From Candidatus Kapaibacterium sp. (GTDB taxonomy: Bacteria; Bacteroidota; Ignavibacteria; Kapaibacteriales; Kapaibacteriaceae), in NCBI GenBank assembly GCA_030830285.1, contig JAURNF010000066.1, positions 1 to 8,970 on the forward strand: a stretch of 8,970 bases of DNA, in the 5' to 3' direction. A program made the position numbers and the translations under genes. The notes under the pieces were generated by a model. It ran no database searches, was not told the DNA's origin, and worked only from the letters and a program-made list of their open reading frames with translations. This document shows positions 1-6,798 of this stretch, in pieces. Numbering within the stretch: position 1 is the stretch's first letter; every line of letters begins with the position of its first letter.

Positions 1-98
1 TCCTGCTTTGCTGGTGTTGAAGATGTTTGTGCTGATACCGATGTGAATCCAACACTCATCGCGACAACGAGTGTGAGGACCATTGCTAGCATGCGCAT
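1..98 (-). CDS. N-terminus of a secreted protein of unknown function (cut by window edge)
   Basis: Reading the minus strand from 98, the first 32 codons start MRMLAMVLTLVVAMSVGF and continue TSVSAQTSSTPAKQ. This is a classic Sec signal peptide: a short positive N-end (Arg2), a hydrophobic core, and a likely signal peptidase I site after VSA (residue 23), leaving a mature start at Gln24. There is no lipobox cysteine in the visible part. A GGAG Shine-Dalgarno-like site lies 6 bases upstream of the ATG and supports this start. The gene begins 18 bases after the stop codon of the UppP-cyclophilin ORF on the same strand, so it is probably co-transcribed with it. The rest lies outside the window, and the function cannot be told from a signal peptide and a Ser/Thr-rich beginning. 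Confidence 0.72.
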   Translation of the reverse strand, partial: MRMLAMVLTLVVAMSVGFTSVSAQTSSTPAKQ

Positions 99-116
99 GT
101 GTTGCTCCGAAAAAGT

Positions 117-1586
117 TTACCGTCGTTGAATTGACTTGATTGTGATCGTCGAGCGTGGAATTCCGTCGGTATCGCCGAGCGGTCCCGGCTCTACCTCAAC
201 CCTACCGATCGCTTCGACAACCTTCATACCGTCCAGGACGGTTCCAAAAATCGTGTATTGATACGGAAGTGAAGCAGCTTTATCGAGACAAATGAAAAAT
301 TGACTGGTGGCGGAGTTCGGACTCTGCTTACGCGCCATCGCCACAACTCCTTTTGCATAACCACGTTGCGCCGATGGAAGCGCCGGATCTAGCTCGTCTG
401 GCAGTGCGTCGCCAGTGGCTGTTTGCCCGCCCCTTCCCCACTCAGATCGCAGCTGTGGATCCTTGGTAGTGGGATCCCCCATCTGGACGAGGTACTCCTG
501 CACCACGCGATGGACGAGGATGCCGTTATACTTCTTCGCTTCAACGAGCGCGAGAAAGTTCGCCACTGCCTTGGGTGCGTCCTCACCATAGAGTCCGATC
601 GTGAATGCCCCCTTACTCGTCACCACACGGACGGTGTCGGTAATCACAACAACAACGCTGTCGGTGGAATCTGCTGAGCGTCGCTGTGATCGCTCAGGAG
701 GTGCGATCTCTTTCATCGCCACAGCATCCTGCTCGGTCTGTTGCGGCGTGCAAGCGGTGAAGATCAACACTGCGCCGATCGCTAATCGATACACGATAAA
801 CGGACGCATGCTGTGCGTGCGGAGAAACTTGAGCAGGAAGGCAATCGACCAATAGCCGCTGATACCACCGGCAACAGTCGCTACGATGAGCGCTGGAATC
901 TCTCCCGACGCTTGAATCTCGTCGATTGATCCAACGAACTGCAGAATGCCTGCACCAAGGATTGCAGGGATCGACAACAGGAATGAGAACCGCGCAGCAT
1001 GCTCACGCGTCATGTCGCGGAACATGGCTGCCATCATCGTCGAGCCACTGCGTGAGTTACCAGGAAAGAGCGCAAGACATTGTGCTGCGCCGATGATCAC
1101 GGCATCGACAACTGACAGATCAGTTGTCGTACGTGTGAACTTCCCACGACGTTCAGCAAGCCAGAGGAGCAGCGCTCCACCAATCAAACTGAACCCAATA
1201 ACGGTCAGACTCTTCGTGAGCGAACCTTCGATGATAGGCTTAAGCGCAAGTCCAACGATGACAATGGGAATCGATCCCACGACAACGAACCAGCCAAGTC
1301 GAGCGTCCGTGCTTTGGAGTGCGAGCGGGGTTCTGCGAGGTCCGATGTTCTCAGCAATCCAGGCCATGCCTGACGCCACGATATCGGAACGGAAGTATGC
1401 GAGTACCGCCACCAGCGTGCCGAGTTGAATGGTTGCCATAAAGGCTGTCCACCGAGCAGCACTATCAGGTGTGTCGAGTACGCCTAGGGCATGCGCTGCA
1501 GCAGTAAGATGTGCAGTGCTCGAGATGGGGATGAACTCTGTAAGGCCTTGGATCAGACCCAACAAGAGTGCTGTGAGAATGGACAT
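117..1586 (-). CDS. uppP: Undecaprenyl-diphosphatase (UppP/BacA) fused to a cyclophilin-type peptidyl-prolyl isomerase
   Basis: The 489-residue product has two parts. Residues 1-277 are a full-length UppP, the integral membrane enzyme that dephosphorylates undecaprenyl diphosphate so the carrier can be reused for peptidoglycan and other polymers. Visible motifs are the (E/Q)xxxE motif (Q13, E17), the SSTAH stretch with H26, and the PGNSRSG loop (175-181) with the catalytic-type Arg179. Family members are usually about 265-275 residues and stop after the last helix. Here that helix (about 261-278) ends in FTAC (Cys279) and runs into a polar linker (280-315), then a cyclophilin (about 318-489). 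The cyclophilin keeps the Arg of the FHR motif (here VHR, Arg360), Tyr365 and Gln368 of the QxGD stretch, SQFFI (428-432) and YTIFG (444-448), so it looks able to work. It would catalyse prolyl cis-trans isomerisation. No stop or frame change is seen at the joint. The start follows 17 bases after the polA stop codon, with no Shine-Dalgarno site but an exact TAnnTTTG box. Whether one polypeptide or two products are made is open. Confidence 0.9.
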   Translation of the reverse strand: MSILTALLLGLIQGLTEFIPISSTAHLTAAAHALGVLDTPDSAARWTAFMATIQLGTLVAVLAYFRSDIVASGMAWIAENIGPRRTPLALQSTDARLGWFVVVGSIPIVIVGLALKPIIEGSLTKSLTVIGFSLIGGALLLWLAERRGKFTRTTTDLSVVDAVIIGAAQCLALFPGNSRSGSTMMAAMFRDMTREHAARFSFLLSIPAILGAGILQFVGSIDEIQASGEIPALIVATVAGGISGYWSIAFLLKFLRTHSMRPFIVYRLAIGAVLIFTACTPQQTEQDAVAMKEIAPPERSQRRSADSTDSVVVVITDTVRVVTSKGAFTIGLYGEDAPKAVANFLALVEAKKYNGILVHRVVQEYLVQMGDPTTKDPQLRSEWGRGGQTATGDALPDELDPALPSAQRGYAKGVVAMARKQSPNSATSQFFICLDKAASLPYQYTIFGTVLDGMKVVEAIGRVEVEPGPLGDTDGIPRSTITIKSIQRR

Positions 1587-1591
1587 AGCGG

Positions 1592-1599
1592 CAAAACTA
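1592..1599 (-). promoter_or_regulatory. TAnnTTTG -7 box in front of uppP
   Basis: The minus strand reads TAGTTTTG, an exact match to the Bacteroidota-type -7 consensus TAnnTTTG. It sits inside the short gap between the polA stop and the uppP ATG, with 5 bases (CCGCT) between box and start codon. If the last G lies near -5 or -6, transcription would start at or within a base of the ATG. No TTG element is evident about 19 bases upstream, and there is no Shine-Dalgarno site here. The match is seen directly; promoter activity is inferred. Confidence 0.5.
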
Positions 1600-1604
1600 T
1601 GACA

Positions 1605-4424
1605 TCAGTGGGCTTCGTACCACGAGCCCCCTGTGCCGGTTTCAACAACAATTGGTACGCCTTCGAGCGGAAGCGCCTGCTGCATCTCTTCACGAGCAAT
1701 CGTCGAGATCTGTTCAACCTCGTCAGCTGGACACTCAAACACGAGTTCGTCGTGGACTTGCAGCATGAGAATTGACCGACATCCTTCGCTGCGCATGCGA
1801 TCGTGCACGCGCACCATAGCGATCTTCATCATATCGGCAGCAGTGCCCTGAATGGGCATGTTGATTGCCGCCCGCTCAGCCGCTGTGCGAAGTCCGCGGT
1901 TGTTGCTCATGATGGTTGGGAAATACCTGCGACGGCCAAGCACAGTAGTGGCATATCCTCGATCACGCGTCGATGCGATGGTTTCGTCGATGTAGCGTTT
2001 GATACCAGCGTACTTCTCGAAGTAGTTGTTGATGATGTCTTGTGCCTCGCCTCGTGCGATACCAAGCTGTCCGGCAAGACCAAACGCACCCTGACCGTAC
2101 ATGATGCCGAAGTTTACGGTCTTAGCGATGCGACGCTGTTCCGAGGTGACATCTGCGCGATCAATGTCGAACAACACAGCTGCAGTTGCAGCGTGCACAT
2201 CAGCGCCTTGCGCAAAGGCATCCAGCAATCCTTTGTCTTGCGAGAACGATGCCATGATGCGGAGTTCGATCTGCGAATAGTCTGCAGAAACAATCACATT
2301 ACCCTTATGCTGCGGCACAAACGCCTTGCGAATCTGCTGTCCGAGCTCAGTACGAATCGGAATGTTCTGCAGGTTTGGTTCGGTAGACGACAAACGTCCG
2401 GTTGCAGCAACGGTTTGATTGAACGTTGTGTGCACCCGACCGGTATGGGGGTTGATTAGACGTGGGAGTGATTCGACGTAGGTGCTGCGAAGCTTTTCGA
2501 CCTGACGATAGTCGAGCACCATTTGCGCGATGGGATACATTTCGGCCAGTTCCGACAGCACGCTGGAGTCGGTTGAGTATCCTGTCTTGGTCTTCTTCGA
2601 TGCTGGTAGCATGAGATCTTCAAACAACACTTCAGCGAGTTGCTTCGGTGATGAGATCGTGAACTCCTTCCCAGCTTCCTTCCAAATCAACGCTTCGAGA
2701 CGCGTTGCTTCGCTTCGCATAAACTCACCGAGTCCAGCGAGTGTATGTGTATCGATGCAGATGCCATTGAACTCCATCGTCACAAGTGCAGGCACAGCCG
2801 CGAACTCCACGCGTCGCGCGAAGTCAAGCAATCCTTCGTCGGTGAGACGCTGTTGCAGAATGTTTGTGAGTTTCAACGCTAGGTCTGCATCCTCACCGGC
2901 ATACTCCGCTACGCGTGCTGCATCAACATCACGCATCGAGATTTGCTGACTCTTCTTCTCGCCGATGAGCGATGTGATCTTGATTGGTTGATACTGAAGC
3001 CAACGCTCAGAAAGCGCATCCAGATTGTGGAGTCTATCGGGATCGAGCACATAGCTTGCGAGCATTGTATCGAAGCTCACGGGCGAAACGTCGATACCAT
3101 AACGCTTGAGAATCAGCATATCGAACTTGAGATTCTGTCCGCACTTGCCAACCCGCACATCTGTAAGCATCGGTGCAAGCCGCGCGAGCACATCCTTAAC
3201 GGGCAGACCATGTCGCTCTTCGTGATGATCGAACAGCGATCCAGGCTCGTCGGCATCAGGATCATCGACGTCGATGTAGTAGGCAGTTCCTTCTTGCGCA
3301 CAGAGTGCGACACCCACAATTCGACATTGCATCGCGTCGAGTCCGGTGGTTTCGAGGTCTACCGATAGCATCGTGGTATCAGCGAGCGACCTCATCATCT
3401 CCTCGAGTCCACCTGCGGTATCGACCAAGATGTACTCATGCGGAACAGTTGCATGCGTGGCGAGCTGCGTTGGAGGTTCATCTGCAACTGCGTCTGCATT
3501 GACGTTACCATCGGATGCTGCTCCTGATGATGTCGTTGGAGCTCCATCACCTTGCGCATACTTCTGAAACTTTCGACGAAGCGTACCGAAGCCCAGCTCC
3601 TCACAAAACGCATCAATCGATCCAAGGTCCATCGGACGCCGCACCAGGGCAACACGCTTTGCATCTATCGGCACATCGGTATGAATCGTTACCAACGTCT
3701 TCGATAGAAACGCGTTCTCGCGATTTGCTTCAAGCTTCGTTCGAACACTTGCGCGTTCGACATCGTTTAGGTGGTCGTAGAGATTCTCGAGCGATCCATA
3801 CTGCTCAATTAGCGGGATTGCCGTCTTCTCGCCGATGCCCTTCACGCCTGGAACATTGTCCGACGAGTCTCCGATCAGCGCCAACACATCGATCACGTGC
3901 TCCGGAGCAACACCGAACTTCTCACGAACAGCGTTCGCATCCATCACATCGTACTGTCCGACATCCTTCCCCGGACGGAGGATCTTCACCTTATCCGACA
4001 CCAACTGGAAGTAATCCTTGTCGGATGTCACGCACAAGATCTCATGTCCATCATTGCTCTCGCGTTTGCAGATCGTCCCAACAATGTCGTCAGCCTCAAA
4101 GCCCGGCATCTCCACCATTTCGAGTCCCATCAAGCCAATGAGCTGCTTAATGCGCTCGAGCTGCGGAACGAGATCCTCCGGAAAGGCATCACGATGCGCC
4201 TTGTACTGATCATACATCACGTGTCGGAAGGTTGGCTCCGGCGTATCGAAAATCACGGCTATCGCATCTGGATCATGCCGATCCAGCAGCGATGTAAGGA
4301 TGTTCGCAAAGGCGAACACCGCAAAGGTTGGCTCGCCGGTGGGCGATTGCATGCCAGTACGTTGGAGCGCATGGTAGGCGCGGAACACCAACGACATACC
4401 GTCGATCAGAATAAGAGGATGCAT
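1605..4424 (-). CDS. polA: DNA polymerase I with active 5'-3' and 3'-5' exonuclease domains
   Basis: The 939-residue protein matches the usual length and order of bacterial Pol I, which fills gaps, removes RNA primers and does repair synthesis. The 5'-3' nuclease domain (about 1-290) shows VIFD (D60), FEADD (D112, D113), TSDKD (D135, D137), GDSSDN (D186, D189) and the helix-hairpin-helix VPGVKGIGEKTA. A Ser/Ala/Asp-rich linker (about 291-328) follows. The 3'-5' proofreading domain (about 329-530) keeps all motifs: DLE (D356, E358), NLKFD (D435) and YxxxD (Y508, D512). Many Pol I proteins lose these residues, so intact proofreading is notable. The polymerase domain has motif A DYSQIE (D715), motif B with R764, K768, F772 and Y776, and motif C VHDE (H891, D892, E893). 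Phe772 is the residue that normally disfavours dideoxynucleotides. The ATG at 4424 begins MHPLILIDG, the normal Pol I start. It has no Shine-Dalgarno site, but a TAnnTTTG box lies just upstream. It is the first gene of the minus-strand run with uppP. Confidence 0.98.
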   Translation of the reverse strand: MHPLILIDGMSLVFRAYHALQRTGMQSPTGEPTFAVFAFANILTSLLDRHDPDAIAVIFDTPEPTFRHVMYDQYKAHRDAFPEDLVPQLERIKQLIGLMGLEMVEMPGFEADDIVGTICKRESNDGHEILCVTSDKDYFQLVSDKVKILRPGKDVGQYDVMDANAVREKFGVAPEHVIDVLALIGDSSDNVPGVKGIGEKTAIPLIEQYGSLENLYDHLNDVERASVRTKLEANRENAFLSKTLVTIHTDVPIDAKRVALVRRPMDLGSIDAFCEELGFGTLRRKFQKYAQGDGAPTTSSGAASDGNVNADAVADEPPTQLATHATVPHEYILVDTAGGLEEMMRSLADTTMLSVDLETTGLDAMQCRIVGVALCAQEGTAYYIDVDDPDADEPGSLFDHHEERHGLPVKDVLARLAPMLTDVRVGKCGQNLKFDMLILKRYGIDVSPVSFDTMLASYVLDPDRLHNLDALSERWLQYQPIKITSLIGEKKSQQISMRDVDAARVAEYAGEDADLALKLTNILQQRLTDEGLLDFARRVEFAAVPALVTMEFNGICIDTHTLAGLGEFMRSEATRLEALIWKEAGKEFTISSPKQLAEVLFEDLMLPASKKTKTGYSTDSSVLSELAEMYPIAQMVLDYRQVEKLRSTYVESLPRLINPHTGRVHTTFNQTVAATGRLSSTEPNLQNIPIRTELGQQIRKAFVPQHKGNVIVSADYSQIELRIMASFSQDKGLLDAFAQGADVHAATAAVLFDIDRADVTSEQRRIAKTVNFGIMYGQGAFGLAGQLGIARGEAQDIINNYFEKYAGIKRYIDETIASTRDRGYATTVLGRRRYFPTIMSNNRGLRTAAERAAINMPIQGTAADMMKIAMVRVHDRMRSEGCRSILMLQVHDELVFECPADEVEQISTIAREEMQQALPLEGVPIVVETGTGGSWYEAH

Positions 4425-4428
4425 GTGG

Positions 4429-4436
4429 CAAAGGTA
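4429..4436 (-). promoter_or_regulatory. TAnnTTTG -7 box in front of polA
   Basis: The minus strand reads TACCTTTG, an exact TAnnTTTG match, followed by four bases (CCAC) and the polA ATG. Counting the G as -5 puts +1 on the A of the ATG, so a leaderless polA mRNA is predicted. The palindrome at 4442-4462 begins 6 bp upstream of the box, where the spacer and -33 region would be, and no TTG -33 element is visible. Confidence 0.55.
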
Positions 4437-4440
4437 AGAA

Positions 4441-4520
4441 GGGGCGAGGCGATGCCTCGCCCGAACGGGATATATGATGGGGCGAGAAGGGGCGAGATGG
4501 GGCGAGGCGACGCCTCGCCC
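4441..4520. repeat. Paired GC-rich palindromes with 10-bp tandem repeat between divergent genes
   Basis: Two near-identical palindromes lie 58 bp apart. At 4442-4462 the arms are GGGCGAGGC and GCCTCGCCC around GAT. At 4500-4520 the same 9-bp arms surround GAC. Between them the half-site recurs as a perfect-phase 10-bp tandem series: GGGGCGAGAA (4479-4488), GGGGCGAGAT (4489-4498) and GGGGCGAGGC (4499-4508). The last unit is also the left arm of the second palindrome. The block fills most of the space between the polA and terC promoters. It resembles REP-type dispersed palindromes seen in many genomes, but a double operator shared by the two promoters is also possible. If the neighbouring mRNAs are leaderless, the hairpins are not transcribed with either gene and would not act as attenuators. 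Confidence 0.85.
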
Positions 4521-4535
4521 TTACGGTCTTCGTCG

Positions 4536-4543
4536 TACTTTTG
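4536..4543 (+). promoter_or_regulatory. TAnnTTTG -7 box in front of the terC-family gene
   Basis: The plus strand reads TACTTTTG, an exact TAnnTTTG match, followed by CGC and the ATG at 4547. The predicted start of transcription falls at or within a base of the ATG, and there is no Shine-Dalgarno site. The box overlaps the in-frame TTG at 4541, which argues against that codon as the start. No yybP-ykoY-like leader, as known upstream of E. coli alx, would fit in front of this gene if the box is its promoter. Confidence 0.55.
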
Positions 4544-4546
4544 CGC

Positions 4547-5491
4547 ATGCTTCCTCTTATCCCCGATCCCATCCTCTACACCGGATTCATCGTCCTGGTG
4601 CTGCTCCTGCTCGCGCTCGACCTTGGTGTGTTAAATCGCACACCACACGTCGTGAAGGTGAGCGAGGCATTTGGATGGACCGCGTTCTGGATCACCCTGG
4701 CGCTGGCGTTCAATGTGTTCGTGTATTTCGAGAGGGGGCCCGTAGCTGCCACCGAGTTCTTTGCCGGCTACCTGTTAGAGCAATCGCTCTCGGTCGACAA
4801 CATCTTCGTGATCATCCTCATCCTGCGGTACTTCAAGGTTGCACCGCAGTACCATCACAAAGTCTTGTTCTGGGGCATTATCGGTGCGCTCGTGATGCGC
4901 GGAGGCATGATTGCCATTGGTGCTGCGCTGATTAGCGCATTCGATTGGATCTTCTACGTGTTCGGAGCCTTCCTCATCATCACCGGCATTCGCATGGCGT
5001 TTAGCAGCGAGGATGCCGAGGATCTTGAGGATAACATCGTTGTGAAGTACGGACGGAAGTGGTTCCGCGTAACCGACACCTATCACCAAGATCGCTTCAC
5101 GATCATGAAGGATGGCGTACGGTGGTTTACGCCGTTGTTCCTCGTGGTGCTGGTCGTGGAAGCCACCGACCTTGTGTTCGCGGTCGATTCAATCCCGGCG
5201 ATCTTCGCGATCACGCGTGATCCGTTCATCGTGTTCACCTCGAACGTCTTTGCGATCATGGGCTTGCGCTCGCTTTTCTTCGCCGTTGCCGGTGCGATGG
5301 GCATGTTCCACTTCTTGAAGTACGGACTCAGCGTGATTCTCTCGTTCATCGGCGTGAAGATGATGATCATGCACTGGGTGCATATCCCAGTTGCGGTTGC
5401 GCTTGGTGTGATCGCGACGGTTCTTGCAATCTCTATCGTGCTGTCGATCATCTTCCCTGAAAAGCGAGCAGACGAAAACGCATCTGCCTAA
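4547..5491 (+). CDS. TerC/Alx-family integral membrane protein
   Basis: The 314-residue protein (from ATG 4547) is highly hydrophobic, with about eight or nine membrane spans, and matches the long TerC/Alx type (usually about 310-330 residues). Two acidic family signatures are clear: EQSLSVDN (E79, D84, N85) and EATDLVFAVDSIPA (E205, D208, D214). They are related halves that are thought to coordinate a cation within the membrane. A polar loop (about 153-190, SSEDAEDLEDN to the QDRFTIMKDG region) separates the two halves and is probably cytoplasmic. Characterised relatives include E. coli Alx (pH-responsive, manganese export) and TerC-type proteins implicated in tellurite resistance and in metal loading of exported enzymes. 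The substrate here is inferred only. An in-frame TTG at 4541 would add two residues, but it lies inside the promoter-like box. The NlpC/P60 gene begins 12 bases after its stop, suggesting an operon. Confidence 0.93.
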   Translation: MLPLIPDPILYTGFIVLVLLLLALDLGVLNRTPHVVKVSEAFGWTAFWITLALAFNVFVYFERGPVAATEFFAGYLLEQSLSVDNIFVIILILRYFKVAPQYHHKVLFWGIIGALVMRGGMIAIGAALISAFDWIFYVFGAFLIITGIRMAFSSEDAEDLEDNIVVKYGRKWFRVTDTYHQDRFTIMKDGVRWFTPLFLVVLVVEATDLVFAVDSIPAIFAITRDPFIVFTSNVFAIMGLRSLFFAVAGAMGMFHFLKYGLSVILSFIGVKMMIMHWVHIPVAVALGVIATVLAISIVLSIIFPEKRADENASA

Positions 5492-5503
5492 TCTGAGGAT
5501 ACC

Positions 5504-5980
5504 ATGACGCGCACCGTGATCGCTACATGCATCGTCCTCGCGGTACTGGTGCTCTCAGGGCTCGTTGCTGGATGTTCATCGTCCAAGCTCTCACGGACGG
5601 CAGCATCACCTCGCGCTGCTGCGTTAATCGACGAAGCAGAGTCTCATCTTGGTACGGCGTATTGCGTCGGTGGCGCTACAAGCGATTGCTTCGACTGCTC
5701 TGGATTTGTTACCTCGTGCTTCGCTTCGATCGGCATCACGCTTCCACGGACATCGCGTGAGATCGCTACAGTTGGAGTTGCTGTTGATCGCGATAGTGTG
5801 ACGCCCGGCGATGTGGTTGCGTTTCGCACCGGCGGACGTGACATCAACCACGTGGGCATCATGGTTGATGCAGAGCGATTCATCCACGCGTCCACAAGCA
5901 AGGGCGTGATTGTCTCGTCGCTCACAGAGAAGTACTGGCGCTCGTCCTATGTAACAGCTCGACGCGTGGTCACGCGGTAA
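5504..5980 (+). CDS. Small NlpC/P60 (C40) family lipoprotein, probable cell-wall endopeptidase
   Basis: This 158-residue protein has a lipoprotein signal peptide with lipobox LVAGC (Cys24), followed almost at once by a single NlpC/P60 domain (about 37-155). It should sit on a membrane facing the periplasm and cut peptide stems of peptidoglycan, as characterised family members do. The catalytic set is visible: Cys65 in DCSGFV, His116 in NHVGI and His128 in FIHAS. The PGDVVAF stretch (101-107) is also typical. The usual YxWGG before the catalytic Cys is YCVGG here, without the Trp, and there are extra cysteines at 54, 62 and 72 around the active site. A GAGGA Shine-Dalgarno-like site at 5495-5499, 4 bases before the ATG, fixes the start. 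It follows the TerC-family gene by 12 bases and is probably co-transcribed. No separate SH3 or LysM targeting domain is present. Confidence 0.92.
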   Translation: MTRTVIATCIVLAVLVLSGLVAGCSSSKLSRTAASPRAAALIDEAESHLGTAYCVGGATSDCFDCSGFVTSCFASIGITLPRTSREIATVGVAVDRDSVTPGDVVAFRTGGRDINHVGIMVDAERFIHASTSKGVIVSSLTEKYWRSSYVTARRVVTR

Positions 5981-5984
5981 TCTG

Positions 5985-6749
5985 TTATCGGCCCTGAATC
6001 GGGATTGTGATAAAGTTCAACGTTCCGTTCCACGGTGTTCCGAGGCGCTCGGCCTTGTAGGTGAAGTTCGTCGTGCCTTGCGCACTCACAAAGAGCTTCC
6101 CATCGCGTGGTTCGCGTGCTGACTGCATGGTAAAGGCAGCACCGTCGTTGAGTCCGATCGTTGTTCCTCGAAGGAACAGGAATCCCTCAGCATCCGATCG
6201 CAGCGTCACGGTTGCGTTGGTTGCTGGGTTGGTGAACATGACTGGTTCATCAACGACTGCTGATGCACTCGACGAGCTCTTGGCCGATGCTGAGATCGTC
6301 TTGAACACCATTGCCCCATTTGCAAGTCGGTACATGCGATCATACGCCTGCTGACGCATCATGCGATCCTTCGCGTCGGCTACGTCCTTAGCAGACATCT
6401 TCACGGTGATCGACGCCATTGGTCCATCAGTTGGCACCGCAAACGCAGTTGTGGTGTTGTTTCGAAGCATCACGCCCATGAGCAACGCCCGAACGCTGTG
6501 TCCGCGGATAACCTGGGCAATTGCTTCGCCGTTGGCATTGGTGACCACCGTATCAGCTTGGCGCGTTGAATCATCAACCACAATCGCCTGAAGTCCGGCA
6601 ATCGGCGCGTCCGACTCAGCCGAGCGAACAATGATCGCAAACGGCGTACGTGGGGGCTCGACCTTCTCAGGCGTAGCATCCTTATTGGCACAGCTCACGA
6701 GGAGTACCATCGAGGCAATGATCGCCCCCTTGAGAAATGTCGCGTGCAT
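5985..6749 (-). CDS. Lipoprotein of unknown function with two beta-rich domains
   Basis: I do not recognise the family. The 254-residue product begins with Lys7, a hydrophobic stretch and a lipobox LVSC (Cys20), so it is probably a membrane-anchored lipoprotein. After a Pro/Glu-rich spacer (22-36), residues about 37-117 have the alternating pattern of an Ig-like or carboxypeptidase-regulatory-like beta sandwich, including PIAGLQAIVVDD and TNANGEAIAQV, which resemble the 'core-strand, turn with NANG, strand' pattern of those folds. A charged, Met/Arg-rich probable helix follows (119-142), then a Ser/Ala run (153-165), and a second beta-rich part (170-252). No enzymatic motif is seen. The start is supported by GGAG 5 bases upstream and by a TAnnTTTG box further up. 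It converges on the NlpC/P60 gene with only 4 bases between the stop codons. Confidence 0.85.
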   Translation of the reverse strand: MHATFLKGAIIASMVLLVSCANKDATPEKVEPPRTPFAIIVRSAESDAPIAGLQAIVVDDSTRQADTVVTNANGEAIAQVIRGHSVRALLMGVMLRNNTTTAFAVPTDGPMASITVKMSAKDVADAKDRMMRQQAYDRMYRLANGAMVFKTISASAKSSSSASAVVDEPVMFTNPATNATVTLRSDAEGFLFLRGTTIGLNDGAAFTMQSAREPRDGKLFVSAQGTTNFTYKAERLGTPWNGTLNFITIPIQGR

Positions 6750-6798
6750 GAGTGCTCCGTTTATGTATCCGATATTCGATGCGCTGTATGTACCTGGA

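Noticed and set aside
946..1428. 160-codon plus-strand open frame inside uppP
   Set aside because: It is a shadow frame opposite well-conserved UppP motifs and has no ribosome-binding site or domain.
4541..4546. TTG start two codons upstream for the TerC-family gene
   Set aside because: The TTG is the end of the TACTTTTG box, and the ATG at 4547 sits at the spacing seen at other genes.
3897..4634. Long plus-strand open frame antisense to polA and running into terC
   Set aside because: It has no recognisable protein features, is rich in Arg/His/Ser as expected for a shadow frame, and is fully explained by polA and terC coding on their own frames.
6749..6760. CIRCE half-site (GAGTGCT) near the lipoprotein start
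   Set aside because: Only one partial half is present, with no matching inverted half at 9 bases, so it is not an HrcA operator.
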